Of a stretch of DNA of 64,000 nt, positions 1 through 12,139 are shown one piece after another. Position 1 is the first letter of the stretch. Every line of letters begins with the position of its first letter. Source of the stretch: Halichondria panicea. Taxonomy: Eukaryota; Porifera; Demospongiae; Suberitida; Halichondriidae. The stretch is from assembly GCF_963675165.1 (NCBI RefSeq), contig NC_087381.1, positions 5,891,378 to 5,955,377 on the forward strand. The letters run 5' to 3'. Made by a program: the position numbers and the translations under genes. Under the pieces are notes generated by a model that did not search any database, had not been told where the DNA came from, and saw nothing but the letters and a program-made list of their open reading frames with translations.

Positions 1-1403
1 GTATAGCAAGTGACATCATTTGAGTACCCATCAGTTCCAACAATGGACATCAATACAACAAGTGAAGTATTTGAATAACAGCTGAAAGATACAACCACAG
101 TGTAGTCTTGCTTAGGAGCTGGATCACTAGGAGTGACGCTAAAGCGCATTATTTGTATTTGAGCTCGATCATTAACTATGTGAAATATATTAGATATTTG
201 ATTGGCTCCAGGAGATATAGACAAAACTCTACTTTCACCTTGTACACGATTACCTTGGGGAAAAACAACAAACGGTTCGAAGAGAATATTCTTTGCATTA
301 AAAAAATCTACACCATTGTCTACTAGAGGTAGACTATCACAAAGCTGTTCAACTGGAGAGGTTTCGATATTCTCATTGGCATCGTTGCAATACCATTTAA
401 GTGGTTTAAAGATATTTTGACAAAATCGGGAAATTGGGAGTAGTCTAAGAGCAGGAAATGCAAGCCTTAACCCATTACCAAGCAGAAAGCAAAATACAGA
501 ATCAAAATCTTTTCCTGACATAAATTTGGTCACATTATTTGCCTTCGAATAAATATCGCAAACTTCGGAGAGAAACATTTCAATTGCATTGCAAAACACT
601 TCACTCTGCTTACGTATATCAAAATTCAAAGATGTTGGAATTTGAATCTCATATTCGCCATTTGTAGAAGTTTTTATTCCGTTATATTGTGCAGATTGCT
701 TGTAAGACTTTCGCTGTTGGTCATAATCTAGAAGAACATCAGCAAAAATTGCAGCATTCGACTCTGTTTCATTGCACGTTTCAGTAGAAACGAATACACT
801 TGCATATGTTTGCGTACTACTTTGGCGCTTTGTTTCAGACTTTGACTTTTTAGACTGTGTGTCTTGAGGCAGTTGTGAGGGTACACTTGTCCATATAAAC
901 TTCGCTTGGCAAACATTTGGTCTGCCTCACTGTCTGTGATATTTATATTCTCGACTCCACTAGGCTCAGAAAAGTTAACATTAATAGTAAGCTGCTCAGA
1001 TCCATTATTGATGAAACATGTACTGTGGTTTGATTTGCATCCCAAACAAGATTAATCTGTGATGCATCACTGTCGTAAGCTGATCCTAGCGCCCCATCCT
1101 TGCATGTCACAGAGTCGAATCATCATTCTCCACACGGAATTCATTCACTGACATGGGTATGCCAGTATCCTTTGATTTATTGCCAAGCATGTAAATCACA
1201 TCCCCTTCAAGTGTTTCAGCACTCATGATGACTGGGTCAGCAGGGTTCACATGAAGCTTGAATGATACAGGCTGTTCCTGAGCAGTATTGTTGGAAAGAA
1301 TCGCACCCAATGTAATGGCTAAAATTGATACAGCAAGCACAAAGGTAATAGTAAGAACAATCACGAGAGAAACCTTCCTTTCCTGAGATCTAGACATTAT
1401 CAT
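1..1403 (-). pseudogene. Damaged single-pass membrane protein gene, runs off the left edge
   Basis: The minus-strand frame opens at 1403 with a short basic N-terminus and one strong hydrophobic segment (about residues 10-35), then an extracellular-looking sequence rich in N-glycosylation sites. This suggests a type II membrane protein or an uncleaved signal anchor. Coding-like sequence continues to position 1, but only by changing frame three times: near 1107-1121, near 1020 and near 885. Each change is equivalent to one missing base, so the fourth segment is back in the first frame. That last segment (about 890 to 1) is open for almost 300 codons and leaves the window. I do not recognise the family; the distal part faintly recalls polycystin-like ectodomains, a weak impression. 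It is either a decaying gene or one damaged by sequence errors. Very short introns are less likely. Confidence 0.5.
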
Positions 1404-1785
1404 TTGCCAGCATTCAATTTGTTGTAATCAATGCACTAAAGAATGATATGCAATTATAAGTTCCAGAATCTATCCGTATACTGCATGTGAACACATCATA
1501 GATTACGGCTGGTATAATTATGTCATGGTTTGTTGTGTTACTTTAGTCTCAGCTCCATTAAGTATATATACATCGAACTAAAAAAACATTTGCAATGTGA
1601 ACGTTATCATGCATAATTTAGTTAATTTTGTTTTGGAGGTTATGTTGTTCATGGGTAGACCTATTGTCAGATGAAAAATCAGCTTGTTTCGCACATCCGT
1701 TCTCATCTGGCAGCTGTCTGATAATTGATACTTTAGTCTAGTCTACCTCCTCCCAGGTTTTTTTACATATAGCATCCTTTAAATG
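1404..1785. other. Spacer between two divergent damaged genes
   Basis: No coding sequence is visible. A short stretch around 1577-1605 matches the terminal motif of the inverted-repeat element found intact at 46913-47420. The end of this spacer (polypyrimidine run, then a CAG at about 1785-1787) looks like a 3' splice site for the plus-strand lectin exon. Confidence 0.4.
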
Positions 1786-2778
1786 CAGTTAACAAAAGCC
1801 TTCAGCTGGTGCAATCTCAACTAGACAATTCCAACGAGCAGTTTGGAGGTCAATTGCAAACTCAATCGCTTCAAAGGCTATACAAGATCAGCTAAATACT
1901 ACCAGTTGGATTTTACAACAAAGCCTTTCTGAGCAAGAAAACAGACTAGAGAATTTAGAGTTTATTGTGAAAGAGCTTGAACAATTTCATTTGGGTATCC
2001 TTAACCCCAGCAAACTCTTGCAGTGACATCTCTCAAGACCGACCATTTGGAGAATATTGGATTACCACTGACAGTATTAGCTCTCCTGTTCAGGTCTACT
2101 GTGACATGAATCGAACAAGCTGTAGCTGCAACACTGCAGGAGGATGGATGAGAGTAGCCAACCTTGACATGACTGATCCCAACCAAAACTGCCCAGAGGG
2201 ATTGAGATTTATAAGAAGGACAGAACCACCACTGCGTACTTGCGGCAGACATGCACCAGGTTGTCTGTCTACTACCTTTTCAAGCTATGGGGTGGAGTAT
2301 TTAAAAGTGTGTGGTCGAATTGTTGCATATCAGGATATAGAGAACTTCAGATGTTTTCAATCCATATATCCATATAACAGAGCTTTATCCATTGATGATG
2401 TTTACGTTGATAGTTTGAGCCTAACCCACGGACAGTCGCCTCGTCAGCACATCTGGACATTCGCTAATGCAATTTGTTATGTATGTCCCCCTGCACAAGA
2501 CCTGACTTCCCCTACACTGGAGTTGTACCTCCCTTCATTGGTCAAGATTACTTCTGTGAAACTGGAAGCCGGCAAGCGTTTAGTTTTAATATCTTACTCA
2601 GATGATCCACTCTGGGATGGTCAGGGATGCAGGGGTACCAGACTTGCTGTGAGTTCAAAAACCCACTGTGGTTCTGCAAGCAACTCCCTCAACCAACTAC
2701 AGATGATATCGAGTTGAGGCTTTGTGGTGATGAGGATATTAACAATGAAGATATACCCATTGAAATATACATTCACTG
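1786..2778 (+). pseudogene. Coiled-coil / fibrinogen-C-like lectin, multiply frameshifted
   Basis: A likely last exon starts after the CAG at 1785-1787. It encodes a glutamine/leucine-rich coiled coil (about 1790-1975), then a cysteine-rich globular domain with hallmarks of fibrinogen-related or intelectin-like lectins: a VYCDMN strand, GGWMRVANLDMTDPNQNCP, and later DDPLWDGQGC. Frame alternates 0, 2, 0, 2, 0, 2: in the coiled coil, just before the globular domain, at about 2500, at about 2610 and at about 2635. The true C-terminus lies in frame 2, contains WFCKQLPQPTTDD, and stops at 2776-2778, downstream of the TGA that ends the longest open frame at 2717. Conserved residues survive on both sides of each shift, so this is a recently broken copy of a secreted or membrane lectin, or a sequence-error hotspot. 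Confidence 0.6.
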
Positions 2779-3943
2779 AACAAGCTTTCATTACTATGTA
2801 CGTATAGTGTTATACATGCATGTATAATAGTTGCATGCTATTGCCATGCCCATGAATATATATGCAAACTAATAAAAACTAGTACTCCTGCAAGTGGTGT
2901 GAGGACGAGCATGTGAATGACGTTGTATAACGGATGGAGTTATGTTCTCGCGAGGATTTCTTGTTTCTACACATTTTGGTGTTTCCCCCATGCAGCCAAT
3001 CCTAGCAACTTTTCACATTGCAAATGTTTTTATACTTTACAATTATAATAATGCACAAAACTAACTCTGTCAACACTTTGTGCAGGCAGAATTGCACAAC
3101 AGAATCCAAAGGAATGCAATAGCATGGAGCACTTTAAATACGTACTAGCCTCGTCCCCACACCCAGTTCCTCTCCTTTTTAATTACTTGGTCGAGAGAAA
3201 GGTGTTAGAAGCTTCATCTCAAGACGCCTGTATATACAAGAGGCCTCACTACATGTGCGTGTATATGGGAGGCTAATTTATATACTACTTGTGTATAGAG
3301 TGCAGTATAACTTCGATTATGCGGACACATTTGTTCTAGAGGCAGGCCGGATAATCGAATAGATAAACCGCGCCTTAATCCACCTCAGAAGAGGCCCGGT
3401 GCAGCTCTAGCGAACACTAAGTATCCACCCACTCAGTTTGTTATTGCACCCAGCTTTTACTGCAGGAGATATGCTTACATATAGTTTGCGTGTTTGTATG
3501 TGGACAGTCATGTAATGTTGCCATGTAATGAGTAACTACAGCTGATGACATTGGTGATTTTTTGGTTTCAACAATAAATATAGTCTCGATTCCACAAGTA
3601 CGCGGCGTATCATCAAGCAAAACTGTTAGGTAAAGATCAATAATGCAATAAGTGTTAAACAGATTATTTCCTCTCCACACTCACAATTTGGAGCAATTGG
3701 TAAATAAAAAGCACACATTCAGTACAAGAGTCCTACAGCTCTAGCTTTACAGTCAGTCACTCTCAGCACTCATAGATCACTGGGCCTGCATGTAAAGAAA
3801 GTACTACTCAAGCACATGAATTCCAGGTATAATAATATGTAGCTGGAAATTAATGAGCTAGCACATGCACTGTATACAATAAATGTGCATGTCCTACAGC
3901 AGAATAATTATGTTGGAATGAATACAATCACATCGTTAATTAC
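2779..3943. other. Intergenic, partial repeat copy
   Basis: No gene is seen. A degraded reverse copy of one arm of the 46913-47420 element lies at about 2925-3045 (CAATCCTAGCAACTTTTCAC and flanks). About 3310-3365 resembles the end of an inverted-repeat transposon. The last exon of the minus-strand ROC/death-domain gene may lie here but could not be identified. Confidence 0.35.
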
Positions 3944-6900
3944 CTTTTCTTTCAAGTACTGACAGATCTTGGTAGCAATCTCTTCCTTCCCCAGATCCAA
4001 TAAGATCCTAATCAGTGCTCTGAAGGTTGCTTCGCTGGGTTCGTGACCTCTCCAGATTGACAAACAGTTGATCACTGCCACTTGATTGCTTCTACTTAAA
4101 AAAGTCTCTCGCCTCACGTCAGCTTGTTCACTGGCAGTCAACTTCAGTGGGTTGAGGTAGAGCTCCACATCATTAAAGTGCATAGCTACTGGAGCAAGGT
4201 CGTCTTGTGCAATCTCTCGATCCAACTGCTTGTCAGTGACTCCATGCTTGACCATCAACTCATGGAGGCTGGTGATCCCTGGATCCTATATAATACCGGC
4301 ATCACATAAGAGATGCAGAAAATTAATATAAGCTAAACAACCTACTTTCGTACGCACAAAAAAGCAAGTCTCTGAAGCACTTATAGAACCAAAGAATATT
4401 TAATTTGCACTGAAATAGATGTTGTACAGGTACGAACAACGCACCTTTTGATCATCACCACTGATACTAAATACAGAGGGATCAATATCATCATGAGCCA
4501 CACCAGCTAGGTCCTGTATGTACACGAGGAGCATAGCAAATGAATACAAGATTACGCCAACTCAATTCACTTACTAACATTCCACACTCACCAGAGGGTT
4601 TCTTCCAGTAAAGACGCTGCACTTGTTGAGAGTCTCCCTCAGACAGCTGTAAGTTCCCTCAGTCTCACTCCTCCACGTCTCAAGGGCCTGGACCACCTCC
4701 TGTATGGGACTGACAGACTGAATGTTGACAATGGAAGGGCACAGGATTCTTCTGTACATGCGACTGTTTTGAACTACTTGATCAAGATTTTCACTATCGG
4801 GGTGGGCAATTTCGCTGGCAAAATGGGAAACAAATGCACTGGAGATTTTCTCATTTTTCTTGGCAATCTTGTCACTGTGGATACACTGTATGGTGGTTTG
4901 ATCCAGGCCGGCGTACGGCTCAAACTGTAAGAGGTGCTTGAAGGTGAGGCCAACTTGCTGTGTTGATTTGATTGTGCCTCTGTTGGAGGAGACAGCTGCT
5001 GCAATATCTTTGATGTTAACCAGTGGGAGGTTAGAGGGATTTTTCAGAGGATGTTTGACAACTTGATTTGGATCAATCACCGTTTCAATCACATTCACAT
5101 TGCGACCAAAACTTTCAACAGTCTCACGGATTGTGCTCATAATTCTGGAGCGATGAATCAGACCTTCAGGTCGCACTGTGTCAGAGCGCATTTTGAGAAC
5201 AAGAGATTGGCCATTTTCAGCAAGTTCGAGGTGTACGGTAATCCCATCATCGTTGCACCAGCAGATCCCACTCTTCCACACAGAGCAGAATCTTTGCAGG
5301 GAAGGGACATCATGCTGTACTCTTAGGGCAGGGGCAAGGCGAAACGTGAATACTATCCTCAGAATGAGGACCTGAAGGCAGCGAGGATCGAAAAACTCTG
5401 TGTCTTGAGAGGTTTGGAGTATCCAACCAAAGTGGTACTTGATGCTTTGCGATTCTTCCCACATTTGCTCTGGTATTTCGATTCGAATGAGCCCGGGAAA
5501 GAAGAGATATCGAGTGTCAAACTCAGGAACAGAAGCATCTCTGTCAGTGGAAGAGGCAATCTCCTTCGAAATGAAATCCAAGACTTGCATGTCCATAATT
5601 TCGAAACACAGCTCTAAATGAGACATGAAGGCAATCAGTATCTCTATATCGAAGCCAAAGAATGCTTTCTTGAATTTTGACAAAGGTACCACTCCAGTGC
5701 TTGAAGCTAGCTTGCAATGTTGGCGGAAATTTTCAGGAGCAAACACAGTCCCAGTGACTCTAGACAGAAGCGTTGCTTGGTCAATCACTAAGAAAGACTT
5801 CTCTGGAGAGCTGTCATTGCGGAGAAACAAGAGGAGACCTCTTTTATGTAGTTGGTCGCAGATCTCTACAAGGTGAGGGACGGTGCTGGGTATGAAAGAA
5901 AGAATGTCTTGGGTGCGTTTTGACAGATCCTCGTTAAGATCGCTTTTAATTCTTTCATATACATTTCCCAACGTCAAAGCAAGGTCGTCTTTGAAGCTCT
6001 CGGCAAGGTAGATATAAAAAGTGTGAGCATTCAGGCTGATAGTTTCTGGAGAGCGGAGAATGGCAGAGCTTTTCTGAATCTGTTTTCTTGCTTTTGTCAT
6101 GTCATTCGAATCAGCAAAGCGGCAATCCATTGGAATGAACTCTGTGAACATAAATCTCGGGAATTGCTTGATAATGGGGGCAAAGATTCCCGCTTTGGCT
6201 TGCGGATCATCTCCCATTTCCGTTACTTGGTCGGCATGGCTACCAACTACTATCACGTGGGCTTTGCCTTTCAGATTGGTGCACTGGTTTTGGACAAGAG
6301 TCAACCAACGATACGTGGATGCAATAATCGCCTGCTCACTTGCTACAAGCTTAGCACAGAGGATAATAATGGGTGGTGAGGTTTGAACAGCATTCTCCAG
6401 AATGGCACTGTGGCTCGTGTAAAATTCTTTCTGGCCAGCAAAATCAAAGTAGATGATTCTCCCAAACTCTTTGGTGTATACTTCATACGGTATGATCCCC
6501 ACTGTCCTCGCATCGACGCCATCTACGGGTCTTGCTCTCTTGAATATGGACCGAAACCCTTTTGGGCTCAGAATGGACTTCAACAGAGTGCTCTTCCCCA
6601 CGCCACCATCGCCAATGATGAGCACAAACAGAGGAAGGTGTGGGGGTCGCTCGGAGGAGAGCTTTCCGATGAGCTTGCTGTGTTCCTTGTAGACATTGGC
6701 GGCCTTGGCTCCGTGTTTCAAGAGGAGCTTTATAATCGCTGGGTCGTTTGCCAAATCGAGAGGTGTCTTGCCTTCTTCGTTGGTCACATTCGGATCGCTA
6801 TGGAATTTTACCAGTAAAAATTGCACTTTTGATTTTTGATTTTGCTTTACTGCTAGTAAGAGGATACCTATAGAATACAGAAGAGATGATAATTCTACAC

Positions 6901-9900
6901 TAATGACATATCTAGATTTTAAAAGGGGGATTCTATAATTATAGAGCAATTACAGTACACGTAGCCCAAAATGTTAGGGACCATGCCCCTTTTTGGCTTC
7001 AAGTAGCCTATAGAATCTGCATGTATATAACTTATATAGCTGGCTAGCTACTAGGCTAGACATGGAGACTGAGTCTTTAAGTTACCTAAACTGCACAAAT
7101 AAAGCTTAGCAAGGCTTACAAGAAAAACTTGCTAAAAAACTTGCTAACTAGTGCTTTGAACCCAAAGAACACCCTCTAGTCCGCCACTGTTACAGCTATA
7201 TAAACATCGAATAACAGGAATATTTGGCGATTGAGCGAATCGAAGATCGCTAAATTTGAAACTGCCGATATTAAAACTAAATGGTGGTACTAACGTAACT
7301 TAGAGGTGGGTCCCCCACGAATGTGGGGGACCCACCTATACAGGGTCTCCCGCATTCGTGGGGGTTTCACCCACCCACACCCACACACACACACCCACAC
7401 ACACACAACGCAGTATATTCCTGTGAAAAGTGACTATTTTTTGCGTGACATTTGCTGTGAAAATCATGCATCACTTTGTACAGTGCAAAACAAATTCGGT
7501 TTAAATGGCTTATTTTACAGTAACTCCGGTTGTTCATAATCAAGAGCTAGCAACATTAACACTTATTATGTAATGGAAACTCTCGCTGGAACTTATAAGT
7601 CAAAGGATACGTGGACAATCAGCTGATAAAAAGGAGCTCATGACACGTACTACACCTTATTAAGGTGTTTTGTGGGTATTCTGCGAATGAGAGTAAAATT
7701 AATTGCAAAAATTTGTACTAGATCTAGCAACGAATGTCATTAAAACTACTTACGACTACTTCCGAACGCTTTGAATAACATTCCTTTCACAACTTGAGCT
7801 GAATTTAATACCGTATAGTGTAATTTTCGGGGGTTAAATATTTGTGGTTGAGCAATTATTTGCTATAATCATACATAAAATACTAACGACAATTATTATG
7901 CTTGTTACAAATTAAAAATAAACGCCAGATTTTACGATTATTTTACGTCAGTGCACGATTACCCAGATGTTGGGTAATTGTGGTACACGTGTGCAATGGG
8001 CACCAGGCCTTTTTTCGACCTAGCGTTCAATTAGAAAAATCAACCTGCATGCATGGGAATGAGGCTAACTCACTACTAGCCTCGTTCCCCCGAGTTGTTT
8101 TTATAGGCCGCCAACTAATATTTTTTCAAATTCGTTCTATTCAATAAGGCCTGGGACCAAGGCTAACTCACTACCAGCATATAGGTCATAGCGGTTTTAC
8201 AGCTGTAGGGATGCTATTCACTGTCCATTTTAAAACTAAGGCCCTGCAGTTATTCTGTAAGTTGACAAAAGTACAGTGCAGCACGTGCCTATATCCATAT
8301 AAAAGTACCAGAAAGATTCGTATATAAGAACGATTAACCGCGTATACTTCAAGTTCTAATCTATGATTACACTGAAAAACTTACCTCTAGGATCACAATG
8401 ATGCTTGTCCACAAGATACTTGACTGTGTCCAAGTGGCCGTTGGCACAGGCCAGAGAGAGTGGGGTGTCACCAGCCTTGTTGACTATATCTGTGAAAATG
8501 ATTGACTTGTTGAGCTGCAAATATTCTTATTTGTGAATAAATGCTTTTCTTGAGGTACTATTTCACCTTTTGGATTGAGGCCCACAGTTTCCACAAGATG
8601 CTTGACACAGTCCAGCCAGCCATAGAATGCACTCACTGACAGAGCACTCTCACCTTCCCCTGCAGTTGGATAGCACGTCATTGTAGCGTAGCAACCAAGT
8701 TCAGAGTGGTTAGGCCACTTTTGGCTAGGCAAATTTTTGCAAGTCAATAGAATGGCTCATAATGCTCAATACCCAAGTCGCAAAGTCATAAGCAAGGCTT
8801 ACACTAGTCGATTACACCATTACCTACTTGTAGCTGCCAGGCTAAAACCAGACCAGCCAGCTGATCGCTTGCTACGGCCTTGTGCAGATGCCATGTATAT
8901 AGTACTATAATTATACTTGTGGTGTACAACATTGTTTCTAGTAGGAATTTCCCAAAACAAGAATGTTACAAACGCAAGTAATTTAACTGAAGCAGTCATT
9001 TGCTGACCTTGCTGAGTGCACACACTCTCAGCCAACTTGTACTCTCCAATGCTCACTAGAGCTTCCACAATATCCTTCCACTGCATGTCAATATTCTTAA
9101 TTTTGGCTGCCTGGAGAGTTGCTGCTGTGGGATGTTGACTCTTCTTTATGGTTTCCAGTTGGTCATTGCCCAATCCCAAGCGAACACCAAGTTGAAGCCA
9201 TTGGTCACATTCCAGCTGACTCAGTTGTTCCAGTGTTGGGTACGAAGACAGAGGATCTACATAATAGTTAAATAGTATATGCTTAGGAGGAGATTTAGAA
9301 ACCAAAAAGACTCCTATATAGTATTCCGAGTGTACTAAGGGGGCCATAAATTGTTCATTTTATTTCCCTATAGCAGTTTACTTGTACATAATTATACTAC
9401 CAAGGGTTTATTAATTATAAAGAGAAGAAGGCACACTATCCTATACGTACTCAACAAAATTCATATCGGAGGCAGGATATACTACAAAGAAAAATATGTT
9501 AAAAATAGCATTCTTCGTATGGGCGGAAGGCCTATACCACGAGTCTGAGAATAGTCCGAGTTGCATGCCCTCTTCTTTTTATAAACCCTTGATACAGTGC
9601 AATATCACAGATGCCATGGCAAAGCACATGTGTGAGTGTGGTTTCCTAGCATTGAAACGTGAAATTTGCACCCGCAAAAAAATCCCGCTATACGGTGTTT
9701 GTGTGCAGGAATGTGTCACATCATTTTGATGGATCAAAGTTAGACCAATCTGATTATTACACTATTCACAAATACAGTAGACTCTCAGTAATCCAGCCAC
9801 CTTTGGGACAGTGCAGCTTCTCCGGAATAGCGAGGTGGCCGTATTTCAGAAATGTTGTGGTTCTGTCTCAAGAATTATAAATCATTATGCTCTTGTAATC

Positions 9901-12139
9901 CATCTTTATTTGCTAAACCACACCCAAAGCGTAATATCCGGCCGTAATAAATACAACCTAGTTTGGGGCGGCCATGCAGTATACGGAATAACGAGTGGCC
10001 ACATTTCAGGGCGAGTTTTGTGCAGTAAAAATCACCAAAAGGTCGGTATAATTGTATCGAAGTGGCTGTAATTCAGAGCCAGAATAGCGTGAGTCTACTA
10101 AACACAAATAAATATTATTCAACATTTGATGGATCTAGGTTCGAAGGTTTAACCAATCATATACTTATTGCATTACTCCAAACACCTTTAGAGAAAAAAT
10201 AATTATGACCAACTGCGATTCAACATGCACTTGTATTGACTGTGCATGTATGACATCACACGGACTAGCTGTATTATACTGACCATGTAACTCACTAGAT
10301 ACCTACTCAACTCACCTCTAGGTCCAGGCTGGAACTCCTCCACATAGTCAGCCAAGGTAAGGTGCACGCTATATGTGGCAGCAGTCCGTCCATCACTGTC
10401 CTTGATATCTGTATGCATGGTTAGTTGAACAGGATTTGAGCATGAACTGACAGTATTGTGCATGCTAGTACCCACCCAGGCATTGATGAAACATACAAAA
10501 CGATATAATATTGGCTTGTCAAACCAAGCAAAAATATATTTTGATGTTTTGACAAATCTATAAATTATTATAACTGGAGGTAAGGACGGACGCTAAATAA
10601 ATCGCCAATGTCTACTAGGATTGTGATATTACAGATAATTTAAATATCGCCGGCATCTTGATTGTTATGACAAGTTTTCCTAGCATAATACCTTTTGTTC
10701 TGCCATCAGGTGATATTGGTGGGACACTAAATTACCCAATTAGCACATAAAATAGAAGCTTATATATCTAGTCGTCTTGTCACTCTGCTACATAGATATA
10801 AAATACATAATTATCTATAATAGTCCTCCTCTTGTGCAATTAACAAAGAGAGACACATGGCTGTACTGTTATGTGATCATTATTTTAGTGCGCATGTGCA
10901 TCATAACTATGACCTTTGGCCTTCAATATTTGCATGCTAGGACACTGCACTATAACCGAACAAGTAGCTAAAATAATTATGGTCGGTCAAATAGCTAATT
11001 GCTCGGAAATTGACCGATGACCGAGTAGAGTAAGTCGCCGAACTCCGTCAGACATTAAAGTGCGTCAGGTAAAAGGGCGTGTAACGCACACACACTAACA
11101 AATGGCCATGGGCCTATTATCCAGCGAAAACTTGGATAGGCCAAGTCGCTTCCAGTCCGAGCAGTGATAACTTGAAAAAAACAACCGAATTTTTCGATTT
11201 TCGTCAGAACGATCCCCGTTTTTGCCAAACTACACAGCTATAGCTAACTGACACAAGCTGAGTACAATCTAGATAGAGTGCAGTACAGAGTGGAGCAATT
11301 CCCAGAATCAGGCGACCCTGCAAAGCGGAGCTACACTTCAAAAATCGAAAAATTCGGTAGTTTTTTCAAGTTATCACTGGAAGCGACTTGGCCTATCCAA
11401 GTTTTCGCTGGATAATAGGCCCATGGCCATCTGTTAGTGTGTAATTAGTTTGAATCAGTCTTGTTTTGTTTGTGCGTTACACGCCCTTTTACCTGACGCA
11501 CTTTGATGTCTGACGGAGTTCGGCGACTTCTCTATTGTTATTTATACCTCGGCAGATAGTACAGATACATGCTTGTGATAATAATTATGATTTACAATCT
11601 CTCCAATTCTTCAATTCGTCAAAAATCTAAAATTATGTTGTCACATTTTTTCGCTTAACAACTGGTATTTCCAAATGAGATAACCCTACCTATACCGGGG
11701 TTATGAAACATGCTAAAAAGTGTTTGTGCATGGCCACCACAAGATGAATTGCGTATCTCAAATGTACCTCCTGTGAAGCTTTGCTAGCTATAGAATGGTG
11801 ACCACTGCCACACACCTCGACAAGATGACAAACACCTACTGACACAGCTGCATGGACTAACACCCAGGCTCACCTGTGGGACAGTGATGCTCCAGTAACA
11901 GCTTAGCAGTGTCCTTACAGTTGTAGAGACATGCGTAGTGTAAGGGGGTCCAACCGTCGTTATCTGTAGCAGCTACAATCGCTCCAAACTTGATGAGTAG
12001 TTCTGCACTACAGAGATGGTTGTTAGCACATGCCAGGAGTAGTGGAGTGAGTCCACTCTTTACTCTAGTGTAGTATTCACTGTTGGGTGGAGCTCCTCTT
12101 TGTAGCAGCTCAAACACTTTTTTGTCACAGCCACCATCA
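3944..12139 (-). CDS. Ankyrin - death - ankyrin - ROC/COR GTPase - death-domain protein
   Basis: The exon chain is 12139-11874, 10408-10316, 9256-9008, 8659-8567, 8489-8385, 6867-4592, 4513-4445 and 4285-3944. All visible joins agree in phase (phase 1 up to the long exon, phase 0 after), giving about 1160 residues. The first two exons are ankyrin repeats, the third a death-domain-like helical region, then more ankyrin repeats. The long exon finishes an ankyrin repeat and enters a Ras-of-complex GTPase with P-loop GDGGVGKST, switch-II DFAGQ and a SHAD base-recognition motif, followed by a COR-like region. A 23-residue linker precedes a C-terminal death domain. DAPK1 has ankyrin, ROC-COR and death modules after a kinase; no kinase is seen here. 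It is probably cytosolic and concerned with death or immune signalling (inference). The start before 12139 and the end after 3944 are unresolved. Confidence 0.75.
6868..8384. other. Intron of the ankyrin/ROC/death gene
   Basis: No exon is seen. It contains a perfect hairpin at 7307-7338 and a (CA)n-rich tract at 7371-7407. Around 7811 is a motif like the CCGTATAG end of the short inverted-repeat elements at 21300 and 24462, without a clear partner. Confidence 0.4.
7307..7338. repeat. Perfect GC-rich hairpin
   Basis: Two 14-base complementary arms (GGTGGGTCCCCCAC and its reverse complement) flank a four-base loop. An imperfect further copy follows at about 7340-7370. The GC content is far above the surrounding intron. 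It is probably a relic of a palindromic element. Confidence 0.6.
9775..10100. mobile_element. Short pogo/Tigger-like inverted-repeat element
   Basis: The left end reads CAGTAGACTCTC and the right end is its imperfect reverse complement, with a TA before the left end. Inner segments also pair. There is no coding capacity. Ends of the CAGTAGA type and TA insertion are typical of non-autonomous Tc1/pogo elements. It sits in the intron between two exons of the ankyrin/ROC gene. Confidence 0.55.
11025..11536. mobile_element. Foldback element, arms about 180 bp
   Basis: Long nearly perfect inverted arms, about 11025-11205 and 11345-11536, run from a shared outer motif GTCGCCGAACTCCGTCAGAC inward through TGGCCATGGGCCTATTATCC to an AT-rich centre of about 140 bp. 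The arms could pair over most of the element. No open frame. It is a foldback MITE of unknown superfamily, in an intron of the ankyrin/ROC gene. Confidence 0.75.

Noticed and set aside
728..1045. 105-residue minus-strand frame as a separate gene
   Set aside because: It is the third frame segment of the damaged membrane-protein gene; coding-like sequence continues in other frames on both sides.
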